A stretch of 64,000 nt of DNA from contig NZ_NIWW01000010.1 of NCBI RefSeq assembly GCF_002201535.1, positions 62,001 to 126,000 on the forward strand, read 5' to 3'. Below, one piece after another: positions 39,271-49,221 of the stretch. The DNA comes from Lacimicrobium sp. SS2-24 (GTDB lineage: Bacteria > Pseudomonadota > Gammaproteobacteria > Enterobacterales > Alteromonadaceae). The translations under genes were made by a program, and so were the position numbers. The notes beneath the pieces were generated by a model. That model worked only from the letters and a program-made list of their open reading frames with translations, had not been told where the DNA came from and searched no databases. Numbering within the stretch: the stretch's first letter is position 1; each line of letters begins with the position of its first letter.

Positions 39271-40572
39271 TCAGATGTTTGCGCTGCGGCTCTGCCGTGA
39301 CCCATTGCGATTGCGACCGTTGCCAGCGTATGCCGCACTGCCATTTCCACGATCAGACTGGTTTCTGCCACCGGCACGATGGCGTCCCTGACTATTGCCC
39401 CGCGGACGCGTCACCTGAGGTTCAGGCTTGGCATTAGGATCGGGTTCAAAACCGGCAATCACTTCTCTTGGCAACTGACGTTTGAGCAGACGTTCGATAT
39501 CCCGCAGCAATTTGTTTTCATCAATGCTGAGCAGAGAAATGGCTTTGCCTTCGTTACCCGCTCTGCCAGTACGGCCAATGCGATGCACATAGTCCTCAGG
39601 AACATTGGGCAGCTCGTAGTTTACCACATGGGGCAATTGGTCGATATCCAATCCCCGGGCGGCAATATCGGTGGCGACCAGTACCCGCACTTTACCGGAT
39701 TTAAAATCAGCCAGTGCACGCGTACGGGCACCCTGACTCTTGTTGCCATGTATGGCGGCGGAACTTAACCCATCTTTATCCAGCTGCTGAGCAAGACGAT
39801 TAGCACCGTGTTTGGTGCGCGTGAACACCAATACCTGTTGCCAGTTCTCAGAGCCAATAAGATAGGCCAGCAATTTGCGCTTGCTGGATTTATCAACGGG
39901 ATGGATGACCTGCTCTACGGTTTCCGATGCCGTATTGCGACGGGCCACTTCGATCAACACAGGATCATCAAGCAAACCGTCTGCAAGACGCTTAATCTCA
40001 TCGGAGAAGGTCGCGGAAAAGAGCAGGTTCTGGCGTGTTTTAGGTAACAAGGCCAGCACCTTTTTAATATCATGGATAAAGCCCATGTCGAGCATGCGGT
40101 CGGCTTCATCGAGCACCAGAATTTCGACTTTAGACAGATCCAGTGTTTTCTGATTCACATGGTCAAGCAAGCGCCCTGGGGTCGCCACCAGAATATCCAC
40201 GCCTCTGCGCAATGCGGAAATTTGCGGGTTGATACTCACACCACCGAAGATTACCGCACTTTTCAAAGGCAGGTTCTTACCATAAGCGCGCACACTCTCA
40301 CTCACCTGCGCCGCCAGTTCACGGGTAGGTGTTAACACCAGCGCTCTGACCGGACGCTTACCACCAGCCGGAGCGGATTGGCTGAGACGATGCAAAAGTG
40401 GCAAGGTGAAGCCCGCCGTCTTACCGGTACCCGTTTGTGCACCGGCAAGTACATCGGCACCCTTAAGAATTTCGGGAATGGCTTTCGCCTGGATGGGCGT
40501 TGGCTGGGTATAACCTTGCTCGGAAACGGCACGCAAAAGTTCAGCCGAAAGGCCGAGTTCGTTAAATAACAT
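39271..40572 (-). CDS. rhlE: DEAD-box RNA helicase, RhlE type
   Basis: ATP-dependent RNA helicase in RNA turnover or ribosome assembly. The 433 residues contain the Q motif (Gln28), motif I AQTGTGKT at 45-52, [23 protein letters not shown] and [11 protein letters not shown] short basic C-terminal tail rich in Gly, Asn, Arg and Ser (residues ~395-433) suits RhlE. ATG 40572 begins the family-typical MLFNELGLS; the extension to a start at 40602 is not conserved. A ~270-base leader precedes it. Confidence 0.92.
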   Translation of the reverse strand: MLFNELGLSAELLRAVSEQGYTQPTPIQAKAIPEILKGADVLAGAQTGTGKTAGFTLPLLHRLSQSAPAGGKRPVRALVLTPTRELAAQVSESVRAYGKNLPLKSAVIFGGVSINPQISALRRGVDILVATPGRLLDHVNQKTLDLSKVEILVLDEADRMLDMGFIHDIKKVLALLPKTRQNLLFSATFSDEIKRLADGLLDDPVLIEVARRNTASETVEQVIHPVDKSSKRKLLAYLIGSENWQQVLVFTRTKHGANRLAQQLDKDGLSSAAIHGNKSQGARTRALADFKSGKVRVLVATDIAARGLDIDQLPHVVNYELPNVPEDYVHRIGRTGRAGNEGKAISLLSIDENKLLRDIERLLKRQLPREVIAGFEPDPNAKPEPQVTRPRGNSQGRHRAGGRNQSDRGNGSAAYAGNGRNRNGSRQSRSANI

Positions 40573-40871
40573 AAAAATATTGTCCTTGACCTGCCTGTTC
40601 ATGTCTGTGACATGGATACGGTCTGAGGCAGGAGATTCAGGTGTCTACGGGAAAGATTCACAAGACAGGAGCACCGACCGATGGGTGCCTAAAATGAGCG
40701 CGCACTGTAACAGCAAAGCCCGCGGCTGTCCATCTAAAGCATCGAACAGTGCGCTAGTAACCCGGGCTAGTCGGCGCCGCACGCAAACGGATGTGACCAC
40801 GGGCACCTATACAGGCTTGTTGAGCAGAGGACCCACCACCGCCTTGGCGGCGATGGTGGGCCAACTGTTTA
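40573..40871. other. 299-base gap between fabB and rhlE: leader and hairpins
   Basis: No gene seen. A stem of CCCACCA.CCGCC with GGCGG..TGGTGGG (40832-40860, no T tract) lies right after the fabB stop and may end that transcript. Nearer rhlE, GCACC / GGTGC (40674-40689 region) forms a small hairpin in what would be the helicase leader. Long leaders are common for cold-induced DEAD-box genes, but nothing here proves regulation. Confidence 0.4.
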
Positions 40872-42086
40872 TTACTTCTCGAAACGGCGCAGTACCAGCG
40901 TGGCATTAGTGCCACCGAAGCCGAAGCTATTCGACATAACAGTATTGATGCTGGCATCGCGGGCCTGGGTGACAATATCCAGTCCTTCGGCTTTGTCATC
41001 AAGGTTACTGACATTCACCGACGGTGCGATAAACCCATTTTCCATCATCAACATGCTATAGATGGCTTCATGGACACCCGCCGCCCCAAGAGCGTGACCG
41101 GTCATCGCTTTTGTGGCACTGATCGCCGGCGATTTACCGCCAAATACCTGCTGAATCGCTTCCAGCTCTTTGACATCGCCAACCGGCGTCGAGGTACCAT
41201 GGGTATTGAGATAGTCGATGCTCTCCTCAACCCCGTCCATGGCTTGCTGCATACAGCGCACGGCGCCCTCTCCCGATGGCGCTACCATATCGTAACCATC
41301 AGAGGTGGCACCGTAACCGATGATTTCGGCATAAATTTTTGCACCGCGTGCCAGGGCATGCTCCAGCTCTTCAACAATCACCATACCGCCACCACCAGAG
41401 ATGACAAAACCATCCCGATCCGCGTCATAGGTGCGTGAGGCTTTATCCGGCGTATCGTTGTAACGCGTCGACAGGGCCCCCATGGCGTCAAACTCCATGG
41501 CCAGCGTCCAGTCCACCTCTTCGCCGCCGCCTGCAAAGACCATATCCTGCTTACCCAACTGAATTTGTTCAAGGGCATGACCAATACAGTGGGCACTGGT
41601 GGCACAGGCAGAGGAAATAGAATAATTGATCCCTTTTATTTTAAAGGGCGTGGCAAGACAGGCAGAGACTGTACTGCTCATGGTCCGCGGCACCATGTAA
41701 GGACCGACTCGTTTAACGCCTTTTTCACGCAGAATATCTGCCGCTTCCACCTGATTTTTTGAGGATGCACCGCCAGAGCCCGCTACCAGACCGGTGCGGG
41801 TATTAGACACCAGGTCTTCGCCAATTCCGGCATCCTCAATAGCCTGCTGCATCGCGATATATGCGTAGGCTGCCGCCTCGCCCATAAAGCGCAGTGCCTT
41901 GCGATCGATGTGTTCTTTCACATCCAGTTCAATATTGCCCCACACCTGGCTACGCAAGCCCATATCGGCAAACTGCTGGGAATAGCGAATACCGCTTTTT
42001 CCCTGGCGCAGGGACTGCAGAACCTGATCTTTGTCGTTACCAATACTGGAAACAATCCCCAGTCCTGTAATCACCGCTCTTTTCAT
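40872..42086 (-). CDS. fabB: 3-oxoacyl-ACP synthase I
   Basis: Condensing enzyme for fatty acid elongation, including the early unsaturated intermediate. The 404 residues (E. coli 406) have the catalytic Cys161 in [10 protein letters not shown] and the two histidines in [11 protein letters not shown] and [10 protein letters not shown]. The N-terminal [17 protein letters not shown] identifies FabB rather than FabF. It is divergent from mnmC, an order kept from E. coli. It is separated from pdxB by two inserted genes. Confidence 0.96.
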   Translation of the reverse strand: MKRAVITGLGIVSSIGNDKDQVLQSLRQGKSGIRYSQQFADMGLRSQVWGNIELDVKEHIDRKALRFMGEAAAYAYIAMQQAIEDAGIGEDLVSNTRTGLVAGSGGASSKNQVEAADILREKGVKRVGPYMVPRTMSSTVSACLATPFKIKGINYSISSACATSAHCIGHALEQIQLGKQDMVFAGGGEEVDWTLAMEFDAMGALSTRYNDTPDKASRTYDADRDGFVISGGGGMVIVEELEHALARGAKIYAEIIGYGATSDGYDMVAPSGEGAVRCMQQAMDGVEESIDYLNTHGTSTPVGDVKELEAIQQVFGGKSPAISATKAMTGHALGAAGVHEAIYSMLMMENGFIAPSVNVSNLDDKAEGLDIVTQARDASINTVMSNSFGFGGTNATLVLRRFEK

Positions 42087-42143
42087 GCTTTCACCTTAGC
42101 GTTTAAAAAATTGCCCTTATGGTAATGATTTTGACGTTTAAAG

Positions 42144-42154
42144 TGGTCTGCTCT
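42144..42154. promoter_or_regulatory. Possible FadR-like half-site between fabB and mnmC
   Basis: TGGTCTG followed by CTCT resembles the left half and centre of the E. coli FadR site (TGGTCNGACCA); the right half matches poorly. FadR activates fabB in E. coli. The same spacer has two CGTTTAAA words (42099-42106 and 42135-42142 region). Low confidence. Confidence 0.2.
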
Positions 42155-42213
42155 TTTCGACGCCCTCATTACCGCGATAACATACGCCAATTCACTGACC
42201 AATGTCAGCCTAA

Positions 42214-44205
42214 ATGAGTATTAAAAACGCACAAATCCGTTATAACGATACGGGCACCCCCATTGCTGAGGCCTTTGGCGATGTTTACTTTTCCAATGAC
42301 AATGGCCTTGAAGAAACGCGCTACGTATTTTTAACCCATAATGACCTGCCAGGGCGCTGGCGTCTGTTACACAATGATGACGTTTTTACGGTCATGGAGA
42401 CCGGCTTCGGTACCGGATTAAACTTTCTTGCCTGCTGGCAGGCGCTAAACGCGCTTCATGACAATGAGCAATGTGGGCCCGGACACGTTCACTTCATATC
42501 CATAGAAAAATACCCACTGTCGAAAAAAGACTTGCAGCAGGCACTGAATAACTGGCCTGAGCTGACTGGGTTGAGTCATCAGCTACTTCAGCAATACCCT
42601 GACCTGACGCCGGGATGCCATCGTCTGACCTTTACCACTGACTATGGCGTTATTCGCCTGGATTTGTATTTCGGTGATGTTCAGGGTGTTCTTCCGGACG
42701 TTTCCTGTCCACCACAGGGCATGGTCGATGCCTGGTTTTTAGATGGTTTTGCGCCCAGTAAAAATCCTGATATGTGGTCCGATAGCCTTTATGCGCAGAT
42801 GGTGCGCCTGGCGAGAGTGGGGTGCACCTTCGCCACTTTTACAGCCGCCGGCGCGGTCAGACGGGGCCTTCAGCAGGCCGGCTTTACAGTGAAAAAATGC
42901 CCGGGTTTTGGCAGTAAACGTGAGATGTTGGCGGGTAAGCTGGCTGAAAAACCTCAGACGGACATCATCAAACCCTGGTATTACCGCTATGCAAGCCCAC
43001 AAAAACGTATTGCTGTGATTGGTGCCGGCCTGGCAGGCGCCAACCTCTGCTATGCCCTGTGTCGCCATGGTTATAAGGTTACCCTGTATACCCAGCATAT
43101 TGCCGGTGACGCCTCGGGTAATGCTCAGGGAGGCTTTTACCCACAACTGCATGCCGAAGGCAATACCCGAAGCCACTTTATGGCGCAGGCGTTCGGTTAC
43201 GCGGCAAGATTGTATCAGCAATTGGCTCAACAGCATGACTTTGCCCATCAGTTTTGTGGTGTTCTGCAACTGGGCTTTCATGCAAAAGAGCAAGCACGAT
43301 TGGAGAAACTGGCAGAAAAAGGGCACTGGCCCGACTCGCTGGTTCATCCGGTCAGTGCTGTCGAGACAAGCGAACTGGCAGGTTTACCCCTGCCCTATCC
43401 GGGGTTGTTTATACCGCAGGGAGGCTGGATTCATCCTCACGGCCTGATTGAGGCGTTACTTGCCAGTTGTGGTGAACACCTGCAAGTTCAGACAGAAAAA
43501 GTACTAAGTCAGTTGAGTCAGGGCTCGAGCAATGAATGGCAATTGCACTGGCAGGATGGCAGCACGGATCACGAAGCCTGTGTGGTTCTTGCCGGCGGCG
43601 CCAGAAGTATGGCGTGGGATGTGCTTAGCCCCTTACCTTTGCGCCCGGTAAGGGGGCAAGTGGAGGCGATCCCCAGTCAACCGCCTTTGACAGCCCTTCG
43701 TACCGTGTTATGTCACAAAGGGTATCTGACGCCAGCCTTTGCTGGGCAGCATGCCCTCGGCTCTACCTATGTTAAAAATGACCTCAGTACCGCCTATCGG
43801 CAATCGGAAGAACAACAAAACTTGCAGGTACAACAAAAGGCCCTAACCGACTGCGACTGGATTCATCAGCTTAAAAGCCAGCAACAGGGCCGGGCAGCCA
43901 TCAGACTGGGCACGCCGGATCACCTTCCTCTGGCCGGAGCCGTACCTGATTTTGAGGCGCAGCGCCTAGCATACGCACAGCTTCGCAAGGGCCACAAGGA
44001 TTGTCACTACCCCCTGGCTGAGGATATTCCGGGTTTATTCGTACTCTGTGGGCTTGGCTCCAGAGGTTTGTGCACCGCGCCTATTCTGGCTGAGGTGTTG
44101 GCTTGCCAGTTAAGCGGCAAACCGATGCCGCTGGATGGCACAACATTGGCAGCCCTTAGCCCTAACCGTTTCTTAATTCGGGAGCTGATGCGCCAACCGG
44201 GTTAA
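42214..44205 (+). CDS. mnmC: Bifunctional tRNA mnm5s2U34 biosynthesis enzyme
   Basis: Completes 5-methylaminomethyl-2-thiouridine at the wobble base. The N-terminal methyltransferase (~1-250) has ETGFGTGLNFLA (SAM site) and WFLDGFAPSKNPDMW. The C-terminal FAD-dependent oxidoreductase (~265-663) starts with the dinucleotide-binding IAVIGAGLAGANL. The fusion and its 663-residue length are those of E. coli MnmC. There is no Rho-independent terminator behind it; AACGCCTT (44213-44220) and AAGGCGTT (44273-44280) form a long-range inverted repeat instead. Confidence 0.95.
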   Translation: MSIKNAQIRYNDTGTPIAEAFGDVYFSNDNGLEETRYVFLTHNDLPGRWRLLHNDDVFTVMETGFGTGLNFLACWQALNALHDNEQCGPGHVHFISIEKYPLSKKDLQQALNNWPELTGLSHQLLQQYPDLTPGCHRLTFTTDYGVIRLDLYFGDVQGVLPDVSCPPQGMVDAWFLDGFAPSKNPDMWSDSLYAQMVRLARVGCTFATFTAAGAVRRGLQQAGFTVKKCPGFGSKREMLAGKLAEKPQTDIIKPWYYRYASPQKRIAVIGAGLAGANLCYALCRHGYKVTLYTQHIAGDASGNAQGGFYPQLHAEGNTRSHFMAQAFGYAARLYQQLAQQHDFAHQFCGVLQLGFHAKEQARLEKLAEKGHWPDSLVHPVSAVETSELAGLPLPYPGLFIPQGGWIHPHGLIEALLASCGEHLQVQTEKVLSQLSQGSSNEWQLHWQDGSTDHEACVVLAGGARSMAWDVLSPLPLRPVRGQVEAIPSQPPLTALRTVLCHKGYLTPAFAGQHALGSTYVKNDLSTAYRQSEEQQNLQVQQKALTDCDWIHQLKSQQQGRAAIRLGTPDHLPLAGAVPDFEAQRLAYAQLRKGHKDCHYPLAEDIPGLFVLCGLGSRGLCTAPILAEVLACQLSGKPMPLDGTTLAALSPNRFLIRELMRQPG

Positions 44206-44278
44206 TGACTCAAACGCCTTGTTGTAAGAGTCTGAGCCCGGCCCACAATAGCGTCATGGCAGTAACACGGAAAAGGCG

Positions 44279-44974
44279 TTAAAGCTGCACCATCATAGGC
44301 ACCAGAGAGTCGGCTACTACACGGGGAATAAAGCCTGAGGCGCTCGCTACAACCTGCTGGTCTTTGAGTGACACCATACGGCTGTTAATCTGGATCCCTC
44401 TTGAATTTCGGATCAGTGTTCCGGATACAACATAATCCAGCTGTTGCTTGCGACTCAGATTGCGGACATCCCGACTGAATACACGGTCGCCATCCCGGCC
44501 CACTTCAATGACCGGCATGGTCTTAATATCCACCACCGCCAGTCCGAATTCCTGCAGCTGCGCAACCAGTTTTTCGGCCAGCTGATTACCAAGCACAGAG
44601 GTTGTGGTCAGGCTGGTATCCAGTTCCACGAAAGAGCCTACTGCAACCCGCCCCTGGGCACTGGGTTCCGCCAGACTATGTACCAGCCCCATCGCCAGTT
44701 GCTCGGCATAATCATTCAAGGTTTTGTGGATATATCCCGCTTGGTAACCATTATCCTTAGCGGCCATCAGCGACATGGATGGTTCCACCGCCGTGTGTTG
44801 CTCACTGGGCGGCGGCTGATACCAGATACCATTCACTGGCCTGGGCTGCTCGACGTGCGGTTTTTGCATCGTATCAGTCTCAGCCTGCTGTGCCGACAGC
44901 CAGGGTGTATCCAGGGTCAACGAACACCCCTGTACCAAAGCGAGCAGCGGAAAATATCTCAACATGCGATACAT
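44279..44974 (-). CDS. FlgO-family outer membrane lipoprotein 1
   Basis: A 231-residue probable lipoprotein: short basic N-terminus, hydrophobic segment, then a lipobox-like LVQGC (Cys17). The C-terminal half (~100-231) matches the FlgO domain: VLGNQLAEKL, FSRDVRNL, DYVVSGTL, then a KDQQVVASA...P stretch. The FlgO domain is known from the Vibrio outer-membrane protein needed for flagellar function. Third gene of a tandem array; TAA and ATG of the adjacent reading frames are contiguous. No flagellar gene lies near. Confidence 0.82.
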   Translation of the reverse strand: MYRMLRYFPLLALVQGCSLTLDTPWLSAQQAETDTMQKPHVEQPRPVNGIWYQPPPSEQHTAVEPSMSLMAAKDNGYQAGYIHKTLNDYAEQLAMGLVHSLAEPSAQGRVAVGSFVELDTSLTTTSVLGNQLAEKLVAQLQEFGLAVVDIKTMPVIEVGRDGDRVFSRDVRNLSRKQQLDYVVSGTLIRNSRGIQINSRMVSLKDQQVVASASGFIPRVVADSLVPMMVQL

Positions 44975-45736
44975 TTAGTCCCCCTGCCTGAGTTTAACGC
45001 CGTCGGTAAGTTGCTGATCCGAGGGCAGTAGCGCCTCAACCACATAAAACGGAATCAGTGACTGCGCACTGGCTACCACAGCTTTGGATTGCATTCCCAG
45101 AATGCGGGCATTGACCAGATATCCGCCCTGGTGTTTCGCCATGGTACCGGTCAGCACATATTCAAGCGGCGCCTTTTCTTTCAGTTCAAGGTAATCCCGT
45201 GACAGAATAAAATCTCCCTGCTCAGTCACACGAATATATTCTGTGGATTTATAATCGATGACCGGGATACGGAATTTATGCAGTTCATGGATAAAAGACT
45301 CTGCCAGCTGATACCCCAGCAGATTGGTCTGCTGCAGATCGGAGTCGAGCAGCGCGAAGTGCGTAATACCCACCGGCGTTTTATCAGACAGGTACTCCAT
45401 ATTGGAAATCAGGTCCTGGGTCATATTCTGCACGTAGTCGCCGACATGTTTTACCAGGGGTTTACTCTGATATAGGGTGCCCCGATTGGCATAGCCACCG
45501 CTGATCGCACCAAAAGCGTCGGCACCCGGATGATTTTCCCGCACAAACATCGCTGCCGCAGGATCCGCTTCGACACGCTCTGTGCCCTCCGGTCCTTCAT
45601 AGCCACGGATGTTCACCTGATGGGCAGGCTCCGTATTGAGTGATTCAGTATCAGAGGTTGTTTCTGCGCTTTGAAACCAGCTGGCGCAACCGGATAACAG
45701 TGCGGTTCCCGCACAAAGGACTAACAGTCTTTTCAT
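44975..45736 (-). CDS. FlgO-family outer membrane lipoprotein 2
   Basis: A 253-residue lipoprotein with a clear signal and lipobox (LLSGC, Cys17 from the chosen start). The FlgO domain spans ~110-240: LLGYQLAESFIHEL, ILSRDYLEL, EYVLTGTM, VNARILGMQSKAVVASA. The ATG at 45736 is preferred, with GGAG 8 bases upstream; an ATG at 45742 is only 2 bases from it and overlaps the upstream stop (TAATG). The longer pre-domain region (~20-100) carries a GYANRGTLYQ segment not seen in its neighbours. Confidence 0.84.
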   Translation of the reverse strand: MKRLLVLCAGTALLSGCASWFQSAETTSDTESLNTEPAHQVNIRGYEGPEGTERVEADPAAAMFVRENHPGADAFGAISGGYANRGTLYQSKPLVKHVGDYVQNMTQDLISNMEYLSDKTPVGITHFALLDSDLQQTNLLGYQLAESFIHELHKFRIPVIDYKSTEYIRVTEQGDFILSRDYLELKEKAPLEYVLTGTMAKHQGGYLVNARILGMQSKAVVASAQSLIPFYVVEALLPSDQQLTDGVKLRQGD

Positions 45737-45741
45737 CTTCA

Positions 45742-46329
45742 TTACTCCAAAGCATCCTGGCGATACAGCATGCCATTGCGGGTGGTGACCTTCTGTTCAC
45801 GCCAGAACAGATTATCAGGAAAAAACTTGGTTGCCGCTGCCACAACGGCTTTGTTGTCCACCTGAATAATCCGGGCATTAACGATGGCCCCGGATGCCTG
45901 CTCTACGATTGTCCCACTAATATAAAAATCGACCCGTTGTGTCGCCGCCAGATCGTCCACATTGCGGGACAGCACCCGATCGGCCTGGGTCTCTATAATA
46001 ATATCGTTCGTGACCTTAAAGTCTTGAGGAATATAACCACGGCGGCTGGCCTCAGAAATCATGCCCTGTTCAAGCTGATGACCGAGCAACATCAATGGAT
46101 GTTGCTGTTCAGGCTGGTACTTCAGCGTAGCGACGGGCACAAAGGTGGCAACGGCATAACTGTAGTTATGACCGGCGGCATACTTTGCCTCAAAATTCTC
46201 AAACAGCTCTTCAGCCAGTTCGTAGGTATGCCACTCAATATTTCCCAGCTCATCCACCGGTGGCACAGGTGGCGATGAACTGCATGCCAGCAAGGTGAGG
46301 CATAACATGACAATACTCAGTTGTTTCAT
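45742..46329 (-). CDS. FlgO-family outer membrane lipoprotein 3
   Basis: A 195-residue lipoprotein, first gene of the array. The signal ends in the lipobox LLAC (Cys16) followed by SSSPP. The FlgO domain covers most of the rest: MLLGHQLEQGM, VLSRNVDDL, DFYISGTIV, VNARIIQVDNKAVVAAA. ATG 46329 is chosen because it begins a proper signal peptide; an in-frame start at 46386 adds 19 residues without support. It is divergent from glgC. Confidence 0.84.
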   Translation of the reverse strand: MKQLSIVMLCLTLLACSSSPPVPPVDELGNIEWHTYELAEELFENFEAKYAAGHNYSYAVATFVPVATLKYQPEQQHPLMLLGHQLEQGMISEASRRGYIPQDFKVTNDIIIETQADRVLSRNVDDLAATQRVDFYISGTIVEQASGAIVNARIIQVDNKAVVAAATKFFPDNLFWREQKVTTRNGMLYRQDALE

Positions 46330-46498
46330 ATCACAGGTTCCGACTGTAGGATGATTCCTGTTGAGATACTGCAATAAATACACCAAGTTGGCTGAAAAGC
46401 TGCATTCTTAGTTTCACGATTGTTGTACTTGCCCATGGGTCTTTTTGCTGATAGTTGTAGTGATGCCATTTGATATCCGCTGCAAAAGGAACGCCAAG

Positions 46499-47770
46499 AT
46501 GCCAGACAATAATCAACGTTTTATCAGCCGTCTCACCCGTGACACCTATGCTCTGATCCTCGCCGGAGGTAAGGGCTCGAGATTACATGAATTGACGGAA
46601 TGGCGGGCCAAGCCCTCTGTGCATTTTGGCGGAAAGTTCCGCATCATCGATTTTCCCCTGTCCAACTGCATCAACTCAGGGATTAAAAAAATTGGCGTCG
46701 CCACACAGTACAAAGCCCACTCTCTGATTAAACACCTGATGCGTGGCTGGTCCCATTTAAATACCAATATGGGCGAATTTGTGGATGTATTGCCGGCCTC
46801 GCAACGTACCTCGGAAGCCTGGTACGAAGGGACGGCTGATGCGATTTTTCAGAATCTGGATATTATCCGGGCTCAGGCTCCCAAATACATATTGGTATTA
46901 TCAGGCGACCACATCTATAAGATGGACTATGGTCAGATGCTGGCCAAACATGTGGAATCCGGCGCAGACATGACAGTGTCCTGCATGGAAGTGCCCATCG
47001 AAGAAGCGGCTGGCGCTTTTGGAGTTATGACAGTAGATGAGCAATTTCGCATTCGCCGTTTCGATGAAAAGCCGGCCAACCCCACGCCATTACCCAATGA
47101 TCCGACTCAGACACTGGCCTCCATGGGAAATTATGTGTTCAATACCGAATTTCTCATTGAGCAACTGATTAAAGATGCTAATAACCCGGATTCGGAACAC
47201 GATTTCGGCAAAAACATCATTCCCTCTATCATCGAGAAATGCCAGGTGCACGCCTTCCCCTTCAGGGATGCTTCAGGTAAGCGCGCATACTGGCGCGATG
47301 TGGGAACGCTGGACTCTTTCTGGGAAGCCAATATGGAACTGATCTCCGTTGTACCGGAATTAAACCTGTATGACGACAACTGGCCCATCATGACCTATCA
47401 GGTTCAACAACCACCTGCCAAGTTTGTGATTAATGAGGAACAACGGGTAGGCATGGCGACAGACTCCATGGTGTCAGGGGGCTGTGTGATCTCCGGCGCC
47501 CGCTTGAATCGTTCTCTGCTGTTTTCTGACGTTAATATCCATTCTTATTCTCTGGTGGAGGATTCGGTGATCCTGCCAGAGGTGGATATAGGACGACACT
47601 GTCATATTCGCAAGGCCATTATTGATCGCGGCACGCATGTGCCCCCGAATACGCAAATTGGCATTAATCGTGATGAGGACCTGGCCAGAGGGTTCAGGGT
47701 CACCAATAAAGGGGTGACTCTGGTAACGGCGGAAATGCTGGGGCAATCCTTACACCGGATTACCGTGTGA
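46499..47770 (+). CDS. glgC: Glucose-1-phosphate adenylyltransferase
   Basis: Makes ADP-glucose, the committed step of bacterial glycogen synthesis. The 423-residue protein has the N-terminal allosteric/nucleotidyl segment [13 protein letters not shown] (GGKGSR at 23-28), [18 protein letters not shown] and [10 protein letters not shown]-terminal beta-helix domain with hexapeptide-like turns follows. ATG 46499 has AAAAGGA 8 bases upstream and matches the family start. No glgA, glgB, glgP or glgX adjoins it, so the pathway partners must be elsewhere. Confidence 0.94.
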   Translation: MPDNNQRFISRLTRDTYALILAGGKGSRLHELTEWRAKPSVHFGGKFRIIDFPLSNCINSGIKKIGVATQYKAHSLIKHLMRGWSHLNTNMGEFVDVLPASQRTSEAWYEGTADAIFQNLDIIRAQAPKYILVLSGDHIYKMDYGQMLAKHVESGADMTVSCMEVPIEEAAGAFGVMTVDEQFRIRRFDEKPANPTPLPNDPTQTLASMGNYVFNTEFLIEQLIKDANNPDSEHDFGKNIIPSIIEKCQVHAFPFRDASGKRAYWRDVGTLDSFWEANMELISVVPELNLYDDNWPIMTYQVQQPPAKFVINEEQRVGMATDSMVSGGCVISGARLNRSLLFSDVNIHSYSLVEDSVILPEVDIGRHCHIRKAIIDRGTHVPPNTQIGINRDEDLARGFRVTNKGVTLVTAEMLGQSLHRITV

Positions 47771-47779
47771 CCGACACCT

Positions 47780-47811
47780 GGCGGTGGCCTGTGACAGGTT
47801 ACCGCCTTTAG
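47780..47811. terminator. Hairpin between convergent glgC and yfcL
   Basis: GGCGGT / ACCGCC plus an inner CCTG / CAGG form an interrupted stem followed by TTTAGTT. It starts 9 bases after the glgC stop and probably terminates it. Confidence 0.6.
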
Positions 47812-48086
47812 TTAACAGACAAAGACTGCCATAGTGCCAGGACCTGCTGCTGATCATCCGGTTCCAGTTCATTGTTATCAAACGCCTGCTGCAGGCTTTC
47901 GCGTACCCCCTGATCCAGAGCTTCCTTACTGTAGATCCCCATATTCAGGGCCCGCGACACCATGAGGTCAAAGTGGCCATTGAGGTAACTTGAAACAAAC
48001 AACTCCTGCTCATCCCCTTGCGCAACGGTCTGATGGAAGTGTACTTCAATGGATTCTACGTAATCGATAAATTGCTGTTCAGTCAT
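47808..48086 (-). CDS. yfcL: YfcL family protein
   Basis: A small soluble protein of unknown function, 92 residues from ATG 48086, exactly the E. coli YfcL length, starting MTEQQFIDYVESIE. It lies in the conserved mnmC-yfcL-epmC neighbourhood. A longer frame up to 48143 would run into the upstream gene and is not supported. The gene is 19 bases downstream of the ATP-NAD-kinase-like gene. Confidence 0.87.
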   Translation of the reverse strand: MTEQQFIDYVESIEVHFHQTVAQGDEQELFVSSYLNGHFDLMVSRALNMGIYSKEALDQGVRESLQQAFDNNELEPDDQQQVLALWQSLSVN

Positions 48087-48105
48087 CGAGTCTGCCTTGG
48101 AATGT

Positions 48106-49221
48106 TTATTGAGGGATCTGAACCGGATAAAGGACCTGATCATGATAACCGGTGATAACCGGCATCAGACCGCAGAGTTCCTGATCTAAATGCGGATCGC
48201 CGGTATCCACCAGCAAGGGTCTGCCATTCAGCGCATTAAGTTTAGATTTTGTCGCCACCAGCAGAATATTATTGCGGCCAATCGCCCGGATGACCTCAGG
48301 GCTAAGCTGCTGGTTACCGCGTCCAAAGATATGGCCTTGTCCACCTATCAGGGTAATCACCAGTTTTGCGGGCTTGTCACGGATGGCCTGCAGACACTGA
48401 TTCGCTGTCACATCCTCTGCCAGCAACTGCTGATGCTGCACCAGATCAACACCCAGCAACGTATTGCTCAGTCCCATTGAGGCCATGATTTCTGCCACTG
48501 TGGAGCCTGAGCCCATGACAAAAATTTCATCGTCCATTAGCTCAATCACATGAGCGGCAATATCATCCAGTACCAGCTCTTCAGACTCTCGCCCACCCAT
48601 TTTGACTGACTGCACGTACTGCAGCTCTGCAGGCACCTGCATTTCACCGAATCGCTGTGCTCTGACCACCCCTTCTCTGAAACCTTTCTCATCAATATCC
48701 ATCACATCTGCAGCGTGCAGACTCACCAGTTCCCCTTTAACCAGTTTTTCCACAACGCGACCCGCTGCCTTTGGTGTGACCGAGTACACGCCCGAGTGAA
48801 TTTTACAGCCGGCGGGGATCCCCAAAACAGGCAGCGTCTCATCCACGACGGAACAAATATTGCGAGCGGTACCATCGCCACCGGCAAATAGCAGCAGGTC
48901 CACCTCCTGCTTGATCAGTTCGCGGGCTGTTTGCTCAGTATCTTCGGGTTCACTCTGCGCGGGCGGCTGGAAACAGACTTGCGTGGAAAACCCCATCTGC
49001 CTGGCCAAATCTTCTCCCATCGCCCCCCCAGCGGTATAAACGGTAATGTCCGCCTGATAGGGAATCAGCAACGCCAGGGCCTGCGCTGCGCGCTCCGGTG
49101 CCAGCTGTTTTGCACCCATGTCCAGCGCCTGTTGCCGGATCTCAGCACCATCACTGCCTTTTAGCGCCAGCGCTCCGCCAATGCCAGCATAGGGGTTAAT
49201 GATCAGTCCCAGTTTAAACAT
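48106..49221 (-). CDS. ATP-NAD kinase-like (AcoX-type) protein
   Basis: A 371-residue protein of the NAD kinase/diacylglycerol kinase fold. The start MFKLGLIINPYAGIGG and the GGDGTARN motif at 114-121 are the nucleotide-binding signatures, and a later IGGQGHIFGRGNQQLSPEVI segment is typical of the ATP-NAD kinase-like subgroup related to AcoX. This is not the housekeeping NadK, and its substrate is unknown. ATG 49221 is chosen over one nine codons earlier; it overlaps the epmC stop by 8 bases. Inserted between yfcL and epmC, which adjoin in E. coli. Confidence 0.85.
   Translation of the reverse strand: MFKLGLIINPYAGIGGALALKGSDGAEIRQQALDMGAKQLAPERAAQALALLIPYQADITVYTAGGAMGEDLARQMGFSTQVCFQPPAQSEPEDTEQTARELIKQEVDLLLFAGGDGTARNICSVVDETLPVLGIPAGCKIHSGVYSVTPKAAGRVVEKLVKGELVSLHAADVMDIDEKGFREGVVRAQRFGEMQVPAELQYVQSVKMGGRESEELVLDDIAAHVIELMDDEIFVMGSGSTVAEIMASMGLSNTLLGVDLVQHQQLLAEDVTANQCLQAIRDKPAKLVITLIGGQGHIFGRGNQQLSPEVIRAIGRNNILLVATKSKLNALNGRPLLVDTGDPHLDQELCGLMPVITGYHDQVLYPVQIPQ

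Noticed and set aside
42739-43347. 202-codon minus-strand frame
   Set aside because: Antisense to the FAD domain of mnmC, with no independent support.
45640-46278. 212-codon + strand frame
   Set aside because: Antisense to two FlgO-family genes that have lipoboxes and shared motifs.
44279-46329. Flagellar locus
   Set aside because: FlgO-like genes are present but no flg, fli or mot gene is found in the window.
48086-48143. Longer YfcL start
   Set aside because: Would overlap the upstream gene; ATG 48086 gives exactly the E. coli length.
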